A stretch of 20,233 nucleotides of DNA from NCBI GenBank assembly GCA_903891735.1, contig CAITFQ010000055.1, forward strand, positions 1-20,233. Direction: 5' to 3'. How positions within the stretch are numbered: the stretch's first letter is position 1; every line of letters begins with the position of its first letter. Positions 8,162 through 16,244 of the stretch are shown in pieces. The stretch is from Candidatus Uhrbacteria bacterium (GTDB lineage Bacteria; Patescibacteriota; Patescibacteriia; UBA9934). Both the position numbers and the translations under genes were made by a program. The notes beneath the pieces are model-generated. The model searched no databases. It saw only the letters and a list, made by a program, of their open reading frames with translations, and was not told where the DNA came from.

Positions 8162-10504
8162 ATGAACTACCATATTGAGCGAGGCTGGAAGTTTGATGAT
8201 GAGCCTGAAAAACAGCATGGTGAAGTTAAGCGAGTGATACCAGAAATTTTGCTGAATCAACCGAGTGCGTCAGAGGCCGCGATGACGGCTTTGAATGAAT
8301 CATTTAAGTTGCGTGAACTGCGGGCTGGATTAGCAGCCGAGGGAATGCCGAGTGTTGATAGTCATGTCTCGCCGGCTGTTGAACAGGGAGCGATTTTGAA
8401 ACTTGAAGCGCTGTCTGAATATGCAAAAAAATGGTTTTTGCGAGAAACGCTGCGCATCGAGCAGTTCACTGATTTTTTAACGGAGCAGCGAGCTGAGGTT
8501 GAGAGAGGAACGTATCCCAATGTTTGGGAGGTGATAGAGGCTTTTGAGGTTACGGATAGGCTGGTGAGTGATGATGTTATAAGGGCACGACAAGCTTTTT
8601 TCGAGTTTACAGACGAATTAGATGCCACAGATACTAGTTCTCCGGCGGCCAAGGATGAAGCTATCGCTCAGAGGATCGCCACGAGATTTTTTAAAGAGAC
8701 TGGGTACCAGGTTAATAAAAACTCATTGTTAGAAAGTCTAGCTAATGACGGAAAGATGAATTGCGCTGGACGTTTTAAAGCGGTTGCGGCAACGCTTGAA
8801 AAGATTGGTTTTAATCCAGCCACGCAAATATTTGCTAGTGAGACAGCGGATCATATTAGAACTATTCTTAAAACTGATGAAGGTCAGTGGCTGATTGACG
8901 GAAAAAAAGTAATTCCGTATGTGCCGGAAAGTGGTACGTCAGAAATGCCGCTGAACGATTATAAGCGTGAGTTATTAGGATTGGATCCTGAGCATAGGGT
9001 GGTTCACGGTGGTGCAGTTAGTAAAGAATCTTTTGGTCGGCAGAAGTCATGGCTTGGTAAGATAGTAGATAAGTTTGTAACAGAGGAAAAGCATGAGATC
9101 AGTAATACGCGCCGGGGTAACTATGATAATCTGAAGAGCTCTGACCCGGATAATTTGTCACGTTTAGCGCACTTAGTTCCCGGTCCAGTTTTAGCGTTGA
9201 TGCAGTCGCAATTATTTGTTGAGGCCAATGCGGTAATCGAACGAACGGCTGGTGGGGCGGCAGAGGCGACTAAGGCTCTGGCTAATTGGCGTGGTACTAA
9301 AATAGCTGTTGGTGGTGGTTTGGCGATGGCTATGTACAGTGCTTGTGGTCCGATAATTGAAAAGTATTCTGAAGCTAAGTCACCGGATGAAGCGGCGGAC
9401 ATGATTCATAGTGACATTGCTGACGTGCAGTTGGCGCTGGAGGCGCAGCTGGATTCGGTGACTAAGACGGTAGAATTGGCGAGTAAAGCGATCCATGATT
9501 TTGGTAAGAAAGATGATAAGAAAGTGGAGGAGAAGAAGACTGACAAAAAATCTGAGTTGACTGGCAGCGCGACTGATAGCTCGATGGAAGGCGAGACGGC
9601 AGAACAGTTGCCGCTGGAAAAGTTGGTAATGACCAAAGAGGAAATGTATTTAATGTTTGCCGAGCAACAACTTATTTATAGCTCAGTTGATTTGGCGCTG
9701 CAGCACGATGATGCTCAGAGTTGTATTGATAAACATCAATTGTTAGTGATTGATGTTGGGCAAGCACGAGTGTTGAGTCCGACGTTTTTTAAATATTTTT
9801 TGCGACAACGGAGTGGTAAGGTTATGCAGGCTATGGTTAGTGGACGGTTTATTGACGAAACGGCTTCACGAGCTGCCTGGCAGTCAGCACTGAATGACTT
9901 AGAGAAAGAGTCGCTATCAGCTGATCATGTGAGCTCTAATTTTGATTTAACGATTAACGGTGATCAGATATCTCCCCCTGTTTCAGAAGCTGATTTAGAT
10001 CGTGGCGAGGAACCTGGTTCGGTTGATTGGAAGTATATTTTGGGGGCTGTACCTCAAGAATATATTGTTAGTCAGGCTAACCAGATTGCGGTTAAGATGG
10101 GAGAGACTGATGCTTTGAAATGGCAAGCCCATGATTATAAAGCTTACGATAATGATAGGGGATTGTACCTGGATAAGCTAATTGATGAGGAAAACGCTGT
10201 TCCAATTGGTTTTATCGAGAAGTTAAGTACTGGGGAGAGTCATCCGATCTTTGAGGAAAGTGAACTTGATTCACGAATGCATTTGTTTCCTGGATATAAG
10301 TATAGACCGGTAACTATTCAGGAGAAAGACTACCTGGAGTATCGGAAGGCTAATAATGATTATGCTACGAATATAATTAAAAATTATACCGGCCCGGATT
10401 TTGGAATAAAACAATCGGCGGTTCCGGCGGGTGAGGTAGATTTAAAAATGGGTAATAATAATGCGGGCGCGACCGGTCAAATCGTTGTGAACAAAAGTTT
10501 TTGA
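8162..10504 (+). CDS. Large orphan protein with a probable transglutaminase-like cysteine core
   Basis: I do not recognise this 780-residue protein as a whole. Residues about 185-255 look like a transglutaminase/papain-fold core. Cys201 lies in MNCAGRFKAVAATLEKIGF (a cysteine at the head of a helix), His231 in ADHIRTIL, and Asp246 in GQWLIDG, with a Trp 12 residues after the His as in that family. The rest is mostly charged and helical. A short hydrophobic stretch lies at 381-399 (IAVGGGLAMAMYSACGPII) and a Lys/Asp/Glu-rich linker at 448-463. There is no signal peptide, so it is probably cytoplasmic. Base use looks more AT-rich than in the flanking genes, which may mark an acquired gene. Its last 63 bp overlap the 3' end of the convergent prmC. 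Activity as a protease, amidase or cross-linking enzyme is possible but unproven. Confidence 0.75.
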   Translation: MNYHIERGWKFDDEPEKQHGEVKRVIPEILLNQPSASEAAMTALNESFKLRELRAGLAAEGMPSVDSHVSPAVEQGAILKLEALSEYAKKWFLRETLRIEQFTDFLTEQRAEVERGTYPNVWEVIEAFEVTDRLVSDDVIRARQAFFEFTDELDATDTSSPAAKDEAIAQRIATRFFKETGYQVNKNSLLESLANDGKMNCAGRFKAVAATLEKIGFNPATQIFASETADHIRTILKTDEGQWLIDGKKVIPYVPESGTSEMPLNDYKRELLGLDPEHRVVHGGAVSKESFGRQKSWLGKIVDKFVTEEKHEISNTRRGNYDNLKSSDPDNLSRLAHLVPGPVLALMQSQLFVEANAVIERTAGGAAEATKALANWRGTKIAVGGGLAMAMYSACGPIIEKYSEAKSPDEAADMIHSDIADVQLALEAQLDSVTKTVELASKAIHDFGKKDDKKVEEKKTDKKSELTGSATDSSMEGETAEQLPLEKLVMTKEEMYLMFAEQQLIYSSVDLALQHDDAQSCIDKHQLLVIDVGQARVLSPTFFKYFLRQRSGKVMQAMVSGRFIDETASRAAWQSALNDLEKESLSADHVSSNFDLTINGDQISPPVSEADLDRGEEPGSVDWKYILGAVPQEYIVSQANQIAVKMGETDALKWQAHDYKAYDNDRGLYLDKLIDEENAVPIGFIEKLSTGESHPIFEESELDSRMHLFPGYKYRPVTIQEKDYLEYRKANNDYATNIIKNYTGPDFGIKQSAVPAGEVDLKMGNNNAGATGQIVVNKSF

Positions 10505-11305
10505 TTGGAGAAAGTGGCTCTTGATGAGGGCAGGAGCTGAGGTTTTTTGGCTGGGGTCGATTTCTATGAGGACGTCGAGTTTGCTGGGGAGGGAGTGGCG
10601 ATTAAGTTTGATTTGGCTGAAGAGACGGTCGTAATGGTCCAAGCCGTCGATGCCGGAAACGAGGGCGCCGGCGGGTTCGTAGGCTTTGACGTTGGGTTCG
10701 AGGGCGTCGTACTGGCGAGTGGAGATGTAAGGTAGGTTGGCGGTGATAACGGCATGAGTGCCGAGGGATTCGCCGGCGCTGGCACGGAGGAGGGGGGTGA
10801 GAAGGTCACCTTCGAAGAAAGCGACGAGGTGATTGAGTTTGAGATTATCGGCGTTGAGTTTGGCGACGGCGAGAGCGCTGGCGGAGAGATCGATGGCGAC
10901 GGCTGGACGACCGGTCTCAGCAGCTAACGTTAAAGCGATAGCGCCACTGCCGGTGCCGACGTCGATGATGAGAGTGGTTGGGGTGATGAGGGTTTTGGCT
11001 AAATCGACGAGGCATTCGGTGTCGGGGCGAGGGATGAGGACGTGGGGGTTGACGGTAAAGTCGCGGCCGTAAAATTCTTTTTTGCCGATGAGGTAGGCGA
11101 CTGGTTCGTGGCGGGCACGGCGGTCGATTAAGCGTTGAAAAGATTCAATGTGTGAGCTGGTTAGTTCGTCGTCGCCGTGGGCGAATAAGTAAGCGGTGCC
11201 CTTACCTAGAATGTGCGCTAAAATAACCTGAGCGTCGAGCTTAGGATTTTCTTTGTTGTCGAGCAATTGGCCTTGCGCCCAGTTTAAGGCTTCAATGATG
11301 TTCAT
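10442..11305 (-). CDS. prmC: Release factor glutamine methyltransferase PrmC
   Basis: The 287-residue protein has the PrmC layout. The helical N-terminal domain runs to about residue 65. PVAYLIGKKEFYGRDFTVNPHVLIPRPDTE (68-97) is the family's linker and release-factor contact. DVGTGSGAIAL (115-125) is the SAM-binding motif I, and NLPY (190-193) replaces the catalytic NPPY. EPAGALVSGIDGLDHYDRL and the terminal HNDLTGRARIII box complete the match. The enzyme methylates the GGQ glutamine of class 1 release factors on nitrogen N5, using SAM. It follows its substrate gene prfA on the same strand, as in many bacteria. A 140-bp hairpin element fills the space between the two. The 3' end overlaps the convergent gene by 63 bp. 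Confidence 0.95.
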   Translation of the reverse strand: MNIIEALNWAQGQLLDNKENPKLDAQVILAHILGKGTAYLFAHGDDELTSSHIESFQRLIDRRARHEPVAYLIGKKEFYGRDFTVNPHVLIPRPDTECLVDLAKTLITPTTLIIDVGTGSGAIALTLAAETGRPAVAIDLSASALAVAKLNADNLKLNHLVAFFEGDLLTPLLRASAGESLGTHAVITANLPYISTRQYDALEPNVKAYEPAGALVSGIDGLDHYDRLFSQIKLNRHSLPSKLDVLIEIDPSQKTSAPALIKSHFLQSKTFVHNDLTGRARIIITHF

Positions 11306-11319
11306 AAATTCGGTTACCT

Positions 11320-11458
11320 GTCAGCCCTAGACTCGGGTGGCCCCTTTCTTTCTCGGTCGGGCATTTTGACGCTCATCGATTACTATTGGGGTGAATCGAC
11401 GGCCTGCAAAATGCTATTCCTCGGTCGACGAAAGTGACACACCACTCGTCTCTGCTGA

Positions 11459-11459
<1 letters not shown>
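11320..11459. repeat. Long hairpin element, copy 1 (between prfA and prmC)
   Basis: This 140-bp stretch folds as one long imperfect hairpin on either strand. Nested pairs are GTCAGC (11320-11325) with GCTGAC (11454-11459), GAC with GTC (11330 and 11448), GTGG (11337-11340) with CCAC (11442-11445), CTTTC (11344) with GAAAG (11430), GCATTTTG (11361-11368) with CAAAATGC (11407-11414), and TCGATT (11376) with AATCGA (11394). The outer arms closely match those of copy 2 at 15966-16122, whereas the inner sequence differs. It begins on the last base of the prfA stop codon and ends 14 bp before the prmC start. It could be a structured RNA or a palindromic mobile element. Confidence 0.75.
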
Positions 11460-12550
<1,091 letters not shown>

Positions 12551-12611
12551 AATGTTTTGTAGTCCTTCCCCATTTGGCCTATTTTGGTCTTGTCGCTGCG
12601 CCAACTCTTTC

Positions 12612-12620
12612 ATCTTAGCA
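12612..12620 (-). promoter_or_regulatory. Possible extended -10 promoter of prfA-prmC
   Basis: On the minus strand TGcTAAGAT forms an extended -10 box, with no well-placed -35 box. It would start a transcript about 50 nt upstream of the prfA ATG. Short inverted repeats (CTTAG/CTAAG and TTGC/GCAA) lie around and upstream of it in the spacer. Confidence 0.35.
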
Positions 12621-12705
12621 TTAACTAAGCCTCAAGAGCTTGGCTTGCTCCGCAACCAAACTAGTCTCAAATGTGAAAGTCCTATGTGGTGGTAATTCTA
12701 ACATT

Positions 12706-12740
12706 AGAAAACAAAACACCCAAACCGAAGTTGGGGTGTT
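12706..12740 (-). terminator. Terminator after rpmE
   Basis: AACACCC (12715-12721) pairs with GGGTGTT (12734-12740), with a further AA/TT inside. On the minus strand the stem is followed by TTTTGTTTT. This is a clear intrinsic terminator 12 bp past the rpmE stop and isolates rpmE from prfA. Confidence 0.8.
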
Positions 12741-12751
12741 CTGTGGGGCAG

Positions 12752-13045
12752 CTAAGAAGAAGCGGCGGCTTTCTTGTCGGCCTTGGCCTTGGAACGAGCA
12801 GCAGCTTTGACAGCTTTGTCCTTGCTGGTCAAAACAGTTTCCGACTTGGCAGCACTGCGGCCGGTGAACTTTTCGACGCGGCGAGCGGTGTCCATGATCT
12901 TCTGCTTGCCGGTGAAGAATGGGTGACAAGCGGCGCAAACTTCAATATCGATGCGCTCTTTGGTCGAACCGGTGGTGTAGGTGACGCCACAAGCGCAAAC
13001 CAACTGCGCTTCTGGGAAGTATTTGGGGTGGATACCAGCTTTCAT
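12752..13045 (-). CDS. rpmE: 50S ribosomal protein L31, zinc-binding type
   Basis: The 97-residue product starts [20 protein letters not shown] and carries the four zinc cysteines of the C+ form of L31 (C17, C19, C37, C40), then [23 protein letters not shown], which ends the conserved domain at about residue 63. The remaining ~34 residues are an Ala/Lys/Ser tail, so the protein is longer than the usual 66-75 residues. L31 forms part of bridge B1b between ribosomal subunits. The ATG at 13045 fits the family; an upstream in-frame ATG at 13108 would add 21 unrelated residues. rpmE-prfA-prmC is a common gene order. Confidence 0.95.
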   Translation of the reverse strand: MKAGIHPKYFPEAQLVCACGVTYTTGSTKERIDIEVCAACHPFFTGKQKIMDTARRVEKFTGRSAAKSETVLTSKDKAVKAAARSKAKADKKAAASS

Positions 13046-13067
13046 AGCTTGATGTACGGCGTCGCTT

Positions 13068-13073
13068 TGTATA
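13068..13073 (-). promoter_or_regulatory. Possible -10 box of rpmE
   Basis: On the minus strand TATACA lies 22 nt before the rpmE ATG, with CTGCCA 18 bp further upstream as a partial -35 box. Both match the consensus only in part. Confidence 0.35.
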
Positions 13074-13120
13074 CGAGGCCTGGGTGATTTATGGCAGAAA
13101 ACTATCATTTGGATGGTTTT

Positions 13121-13149
13121 TTGTCAAACTGCTGCGATATTGCTATCCT
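13121..13149 (+). promoter_or_regulatory. Promoter upstream of queA
   Basis: TTGTCA (13121-13126) and TATCCT (13144-13149) are separated by 17 bp, and TGc precedes the -10 box (extended -10). The predicted start is near 13156, inside the left arm of the inverted repeat at 13153-13237, so the queA leader would consist almost entirely of that hairpin. Confidence 0.6.
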
Positions 13150-13152
13150 CTG

Positions 13153-13237
13153 TTTCGTCTTTGCGAGGAGAGTAGTTTTACTTCGACGAAGCAACCTAGT
13201 GCAGAAGATTGCTTCGCTGACGCTCGCAATGACGAAA
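13153..13237. repeat. REP-like inverted repeat with the CTCGCAATGACG core
   Basis: The outer arms are TTTCGTC (13153-13159) with GACGAAA (13231-13237), continuing as TTTGCGAG against CTCGCAAT. The inner arms are GAAGCAA (13188-13194) with TTGCTTC (13209-13215). Read on the minus strand, the right arm is GTCATTGCGAGCGTCAGCGA followed by AGCAATCT, the core of a dispersed palindromic repeat known from many unrelated bacteria. It ends 2 bp before the queA ATG and produces an open reading frame extension that is not part of QueA. Confidence 0.75.
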
Positions 13238-13239
13238 TA

Positions 13240-14259
13240 ATGTATATGCCGACGCCGATTAGCGATTTTGATTACGAGTTACCACCGGAGTTCATTGCGC
13301 AGAGTCCGGCTGAACCGCGGGATTCGGCGCTTTTGTTGGTGATTAATCGAGGTTCGGACGAGATGAGGGATGGGCGATTTTATGAACTCGGCGAAGAATT
13401 ACGGGCTGGCGACGTGCTGGTTTTTAATACTTCGCGGGTGTTTAAGGCCCGTTTGTTGTTCAAGGATGATGTTGGTGGGGAGGTCGAAATCATGATTTTG
13501 CGGATTCGTGAGGGGGAGGCAGAGGTGTTGCTGCGGCCGGGGAGGAAGTTTGCGGTGGGGGCGGCGTTGCCGCTTGATGGAGCTTCGGTTATGGCCAAAC
13601 GAGCTGATGGCGTGGTGACGATTGCGACGGGCAGGACGACGGCGGAAATGCTGGATTATTGCGCTAATCATGGCGTAATTCCGACGCCACCGTATATGGA
13701 GCAGGGGGTCGACGAGGTGGCTTACCAGACGGTTTATGCTAAGGAAGTCGGATCAGTAGCCGCACCGACGGCCGGACTTCATTTTACGCCGGAATTGCTG
13801 GAAAGGCTGAAAAACAAGGGGATTCAGTTGGAATATGTGACTTTGCACGTTGGTTTGGGGACTTTTCGGCCAGTGCAGACGGAGACGATTGAGGAGCATG
13901 TTATGCACGGCGAACTCGTCAGCATCGATAACGAAACTGTAGAAAGGCTAATGTTAGCTAAAAAAGAAGGTCGGCGAGTAATTGCGGTGGGGACGACGAC
14001 AGTGCGAGTTTTGGAGGGAGTGACGGCAAAATTTGGCCAACTACAGGCTTATTCTGGTGAAATTAACATGTTCATTACGCCTGGTTTTGTTTTTAAGGTA
14101 ATCGATGGGTTGATTACGAATTTTCACTTGCCGAAGTCGACTTTGTTGGTGCTGGTGTCGGCCTTGGTGGGGCGGGAGAAGGTGTTGCGAGCTTATGAGT
14201 TGGCCAAGAAGTTGGGGTATCGCTTCTTTTCGTTTGGCGACGCAATGTTTATTAGTTAA
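13240..14259 (+). CDS. queA: S-adenosylmethionine:tRNA ribosyltransferase-isomerase QueA
   Basis: The 339-residue protein matches QueA, which transfers and isomerises the ribosyl group of SAM onto 7-aminomethyl-7-deazaguanine at tRNA position 34 to make epoxyqueuosine. Motifs in order are ISDFDYELPPEFIAQ near the N-terminus, LLLVINRGSD and DVLVFNTSRVFKARL, GSVAAPTAGLHFT, YVTLHVGLGTFRPV, and INMFITPGFVFKVIDGLITNFHLPKSTLLVLVSALVG, followed by GYRFFSFGDAMFI. The start is either 13240 or the ATG two codons later (13246); both precede the conserved region directly. The start lies 2 bp after an inverted repeat. No other queuosine genes are in the window, so it may act on salvaged or imported precursor, as inferred from context only. 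Confidence 0.96.
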   Translation: MYMPTPISDFDYELPPEFIAQSPAEPRDSALLLVINRGSDEMRDGRFYELGEELRAGDVLVFNTSRVFKARLLFKDDVGGEVEIMILRIREGEAEVLLRPGRKFAVGAALPLDGASVMAKRADGVVTIATGRTTAEMLDYCANHGVIPTPPYMEQGVDEVAYQTVYAKEVGSVAAPTAGLHFTPELLERLKNKGIQLEYVTLHVGLGTFRPVQTETIEEHVMHGELVSIDNETVERLMLAKKEGRRVIAVGTTTVRVLEGVTAKFGQLQAYSGEINMFITPGFVFKVIDGLITNFHLPKSTLLVLVSALVGREKVLRAYELAKKLGYRFFSFGDAMFIS

Positions 14260-14312
14260 TCGGCGAGGTAAATAGTAAAGACCTGACCCCATCTATTCGG
14301 TAACCCCGCCTA

Positions 14313-14341
14313 TTGACGGGAGGTACGGTTTTGGCTACACT
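14313..14341 (+). promoter_or_regulatory. Promoter of rpsB-tsf
   Basis: TTGACG (14313-14318) and TACACT (14336-14341) are 17 bp apart. The start near 14348 gives a leader of about 95 nt. Confidence 0.6.
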
Positions 14342-14347
14342 TCGGCC

Positions 14348-14442
14348 ACTTATTCATCTCTCAGATCCGATTTCCCCGAGTAGTCCTTGCCTCGTTTACG
14401 AGGTCCTACCGGTCCGGGTCGCGGTAAAAAAGGAGTCATATT
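14348..14442 (+). other. Structured leader of rpsB with Shine-Dalgarno site
   Basis: The predicted 95-nt untranslated leader contains a CCTCG/CGAGG hairpin around 14389-14403 and a GC-rich segment with ACCG/CGGT arms around 14407-14425. An AAGGAG site (14429-14434) then stands 8 nt before the ATG, one of the few clear Shine-Dalgarno sites in the window. A long leader in front of rpsB fits S2 autoregulation, known from other bacteria, but no known motif is claimed. Confidence 0.45.
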
Positions 14443-15279
14443 ATGGAAACACCAGAACTTTTAGACATGTTGAAGGCCGGCGTTCACTTCGGTCACCAGT
14501 CCTCACGTTGGCACCCTAAGATGCGCGAGTACATTTACGGCGTCCGTGGTGGCGTTCATGTAATCGATTTGGAAAAGACACAAGAACAGTTGGCTAAGGC
14601 TTTGACTTACGTTGAAGGTTTGGTGGCTCGTGGCGGTAGTGTGATGTTCGTTGGTACGAAGCGTCAGGCGCAGGACGTCGTCGCAAAGTATGCTTTGGAC
14701 TGCGGCATGCCTTACGTTAACACTCGTTGGTTGGGTGGTACGTTCACTAACTTCCCGCAGATTCAGCGTTTGATTAAAACTTACTTGGACTTGAAAGACA
14801 AGACGACTAAGGGTGACTTGAAGAAGTACACCAAGCTTGAGCAGTTGCAGTTCTCCCGCAAGATTGAAGAGTTGGAAGAGAAGATTGGTGGCATTAGCAC
14901 CATGACTCGTTTGCCAGAAGCAGTCTTCATGTTGGACGCCCGTCACGACAAGACGGCACTCCGTGAAGCAGTCGCGACCAAGGTTAAGATCGTGTCGATC
15001 GTCGACAGCAACGTCAACCCAACCGGTATCAGCTACGTTATTCCAGCTAACGACGACGCTGTCGGTTCGCTTGAAATGATCGCTAAGCTGATTGCCGAAG
15101 CAGTTAAGAGTGGTAAGGCAAAGGCTGTGACCGCCGCTAAGGCAGTGGTTGAAACGCGCGCTAACGCTGAGGATGAAGTGAAGGTGTCCGCCAACGCTGA
15201 AGCAACGATTGCTGACCTCGACATTGTCATGAAAGACAAGGTGATGGCTGAGACCAAAAAGGCAGACACCAAGGCTTAA
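14443..15279 (+). CDS. rpsB: 30S ribosomal protein S2
   Basis: The 278-residue protein has all the S2 landmarks. LLDMLKAGVHFGHQSSRWHPKMREYIYG opens the protein, then HVIDLEKTQEQLAKAL, GSVMFVGTKRQAQDVV, YVNTRWLGGTFTNF, the coiled-coil region (LKKYTKLEQLQFSRKIEELEEKIGGI), LPEAVFMLDARHDKTALREA and SIVDSNVNPTGISYVIPANDDA. The last ~55 residues are an Ala/Lys/Glu-rich extension beyond the core. S2 joins the 30S subunit late, near the mRNA exit. It is followed by tsf after 27 bp, the near-universal rpsB-tsf pair. The start has a clear Shine-Dalgarno site. Confidence 0.98.
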   Translation: METPELLDMLKAGVHFGHQSSRWHPKMREYIYGVRGGVHVIDLEKTQEQLAKALTYVEGLVARGGSVMFVGTKRQAQDVVAKYALDCGMPYVNTRWLGGTFTNFPQIQRLIKTYLDLKDKTTKGDLKKYTKLEQLQFSRKIEELEEKIGGISTMTRLPEAVFMLDARHDKTALREAVATKVKIVSIVDSNVNPTGISYVIPANDDAVGSLEMIAKLIAEAVKSGKAKAVTAAKAVVETRANAEDEVKVSANAEATIADLDIVMKDKVMAETKKADTKA

Positions 15280-15306
15280 TAGAAATTTTCTAACCGAAAA
15301 TCGAAT

Positions 15307-15903
15307 ATGGCAATTACAGCCAGTGACGTCGCCAAGTTGCGCGACACGACCGGGGCCGGCATGATGGATGCTAAGAACGCTTTGACGGAAGCGAATGGCG
15401 ATATGGAGAAGGCGATCGACTTGTTGCGCAAGTCGGGTGCCGCCAAGATGGCGAAGAAGAGTGATCGCGCTACCGGTGAAGGCCGCGTGCATTGCTACAG
15501 CCACAGCAACGGTAAGATTGGTGTGTTGGTTGAAGTGATGTGTGAAACGGACTTCGTCGGCCGCAACGAGCAGTTCGTGGAGTTCTGCGCCGACGTCGCC
15601 ATGCACATTGCCGCTAGTGCGCCGCTCTACGTCAGCCGCGATCAGGTACCGGTGGAGGCAGTCGAGAAAGAAAAGACTTTCGTGACCGAGAGCATCGCTC
15701 TCGAGAACAAGCCAGCTGAGATTATCGCCAAGATTGTCGACGGCCGCATGAACAAGTACTTTGCTGATATCTGTTTGATGGAGCAGGCCTTCATCAAGGA
15801 CGACACCATGACTGTCGGCCAGTTGCTCGAGAGCAAGATTCTCTCGATTGGCGAGAACATCCGCATTGGTCGCTTCTCCCGTTTGCAACTCGGTGCTGAG
15901 TAA
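15307..15903 (+). CDS. tsf: Elongation factor Ts (short form)
   Basis: The 198-residue protein begins with the UBA-like domain that binds EF-Tu: AITASDVAKLRDTTGAGMMDAKNALTEANGDMEKAIDLLRKSG (2-44). The core follows with GRVHCYSHSNGKIGVLVEVMCETDFVGRN (about 59-87), holding the TDFV motif that inserts into EF-Tu. QAFIKDDTMTVGQLL lies near the end. It is much shorter than the 283-residue E. coli protein and resembles the single-core form of Thermus and CPR bacteria. EF-Ts exchanges GDP for GTP on EF-Tu. It has no Shine-Dalgarno site and follows rpsB in the same transcript, with a terminator 17 bp past its stop. Confidence 0.97.
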   Translation: MAITASDVAKLRDTTGAGMMDAKNALTEANGDMEKAIDLLRKSGAAKMAKKSDRATGEGRVHCYSHSNGKIGVLVEVMCETDFVGRNEQFVEFCADVAMHIAASAPLYVSRDQVPVEAVEKEKTFVTESIALENKPAEIIAKIVDGRMNKYFADICLMEQAFIKDDTMTVGQLLESKILSIGENIRIGRFSRLQLGAE

Positions 15904-15919
15904 AATCGATTATTAAATG

Positions 15920-15947
15920 AACGGGGCTCAATGCCTCGTTTGTTTTT
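15920..15947 (+). terminator. Terminator after rpsB-tsf
   Basis: AACGGGGC pairs with GCCTCGTT (8 bp including one G-T pair) around a 5-nt loop, followed by TGTTTTT. It begins 17 bp past the tsf stop. Confidence 0.8.
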
Positions 15948-15965
15948 GCCACAGTTCGTTTCCCT

Positions 15966-16122
15966 GTCAGCGCGAGACTCGGGTGGTCCCACTCCTCGCT
16001 CGGAGCCTCAGCCCAGAAACGCCTTACAGGGTGCCTCGACTACCGCATTCATGTAGCTCGGCAAACGTTTCTCGGGTCGGCCCCTCGGCTCGTCGCGGGA
16101 CACACCACTCGTCTTCGCTGAC
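15966..16122. repeat. Long hairpin element, copy 2 (between tsf and gap)
   Basis: This 157-bp stretch folds into one long imperfect hairpin. Nested pairs are GTCAGCG (15966-15972) with CGCTGAC (16116-16122), GAC (15976) with GTC (16111), GTGGT (15983-15987) with ACCAC (16104-16108), GAGCC (16003) with GGCTC (16087), AGAAACG (16015-16021) with CGTTTCT (16066-16072), and CTAC (16040) with GTAG (16053). About 20 bases at the left end and 26 at the right end closely match copy 1 (shared right-arm core GACACACCACTCGTCT), and both copies are flanked by CCT on the left and T on the right. The centre is different in sequence but still pairs. Here it stands alone between a terminator and a promoter. 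Confidence 0.75.
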
Positions 16123-16206
16123 TGCCAGCCACGCTATAAGACTTCTGGCTCACTAAAAATTTTATCTACCCCGCTACGCACCTACCCAGCTACCCCGCCG
16201 AAAATG

Positions 16207-16215
16207 TGCTATACT
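16207..16215 (+). promoter_or_regulatory. Extended -10 promoter of the gap operon
   Basis: TGcTATACT lies 29 nt before the gap ATG, giving a leader of about 23 nt. No -35 match is visible at the expected distance. Confidence 0.6.
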
Positions 16216-16244
16216 AACAGTAGATATTTCTGGTAAATACTTTT

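Larger units (their letters stand above)
15904..16244. other. 341-bp intergenic region between tsf and gap
   Basis: This stretch has no gene. It holds, left to right, the rpsB-tsf terminator (15920-15947), the long hairpin element copy 2 (15966-16122), a small AGCCA/TGGCT hairpin (16127-16150), a pyrimidine-rich segment of unknown role, and the extended -10 promoter of gap. An open frame across the hairpin on the plus strand has no family resemblance and is not called. Confidence 0.7.

Noticed and set aside
13084..13239. 52-codon N-terminal extension of queA
   Set aside because: It translates the promoter and the inverted repeat; QueA proteins begin at the ISDFDYELP region.
14503..15888. 461-codon open frame on the minus strand spanning rpsB and tsf
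   Set aside because: It is antisense to two certain genes, has no family resemblance, and its openness follows from their codon pattern.
15966..16122. Known housekeeping RNAs (tmRNA, RNase P RNA, SRP RNA, 6S RNA)
   Set aside because: The conserved sequence marks of tmRNA, RNase P and SRP RNA are absent. A 6S-like rod shape cannot be excluded by form alone, but two unlike copies argue against it.
15917..16156. Small plus-strand frame across the tsf-gap spacer
   Set aside because: It runs through a terminator and the long hairpin element, and its composition is dictated by the repeat.
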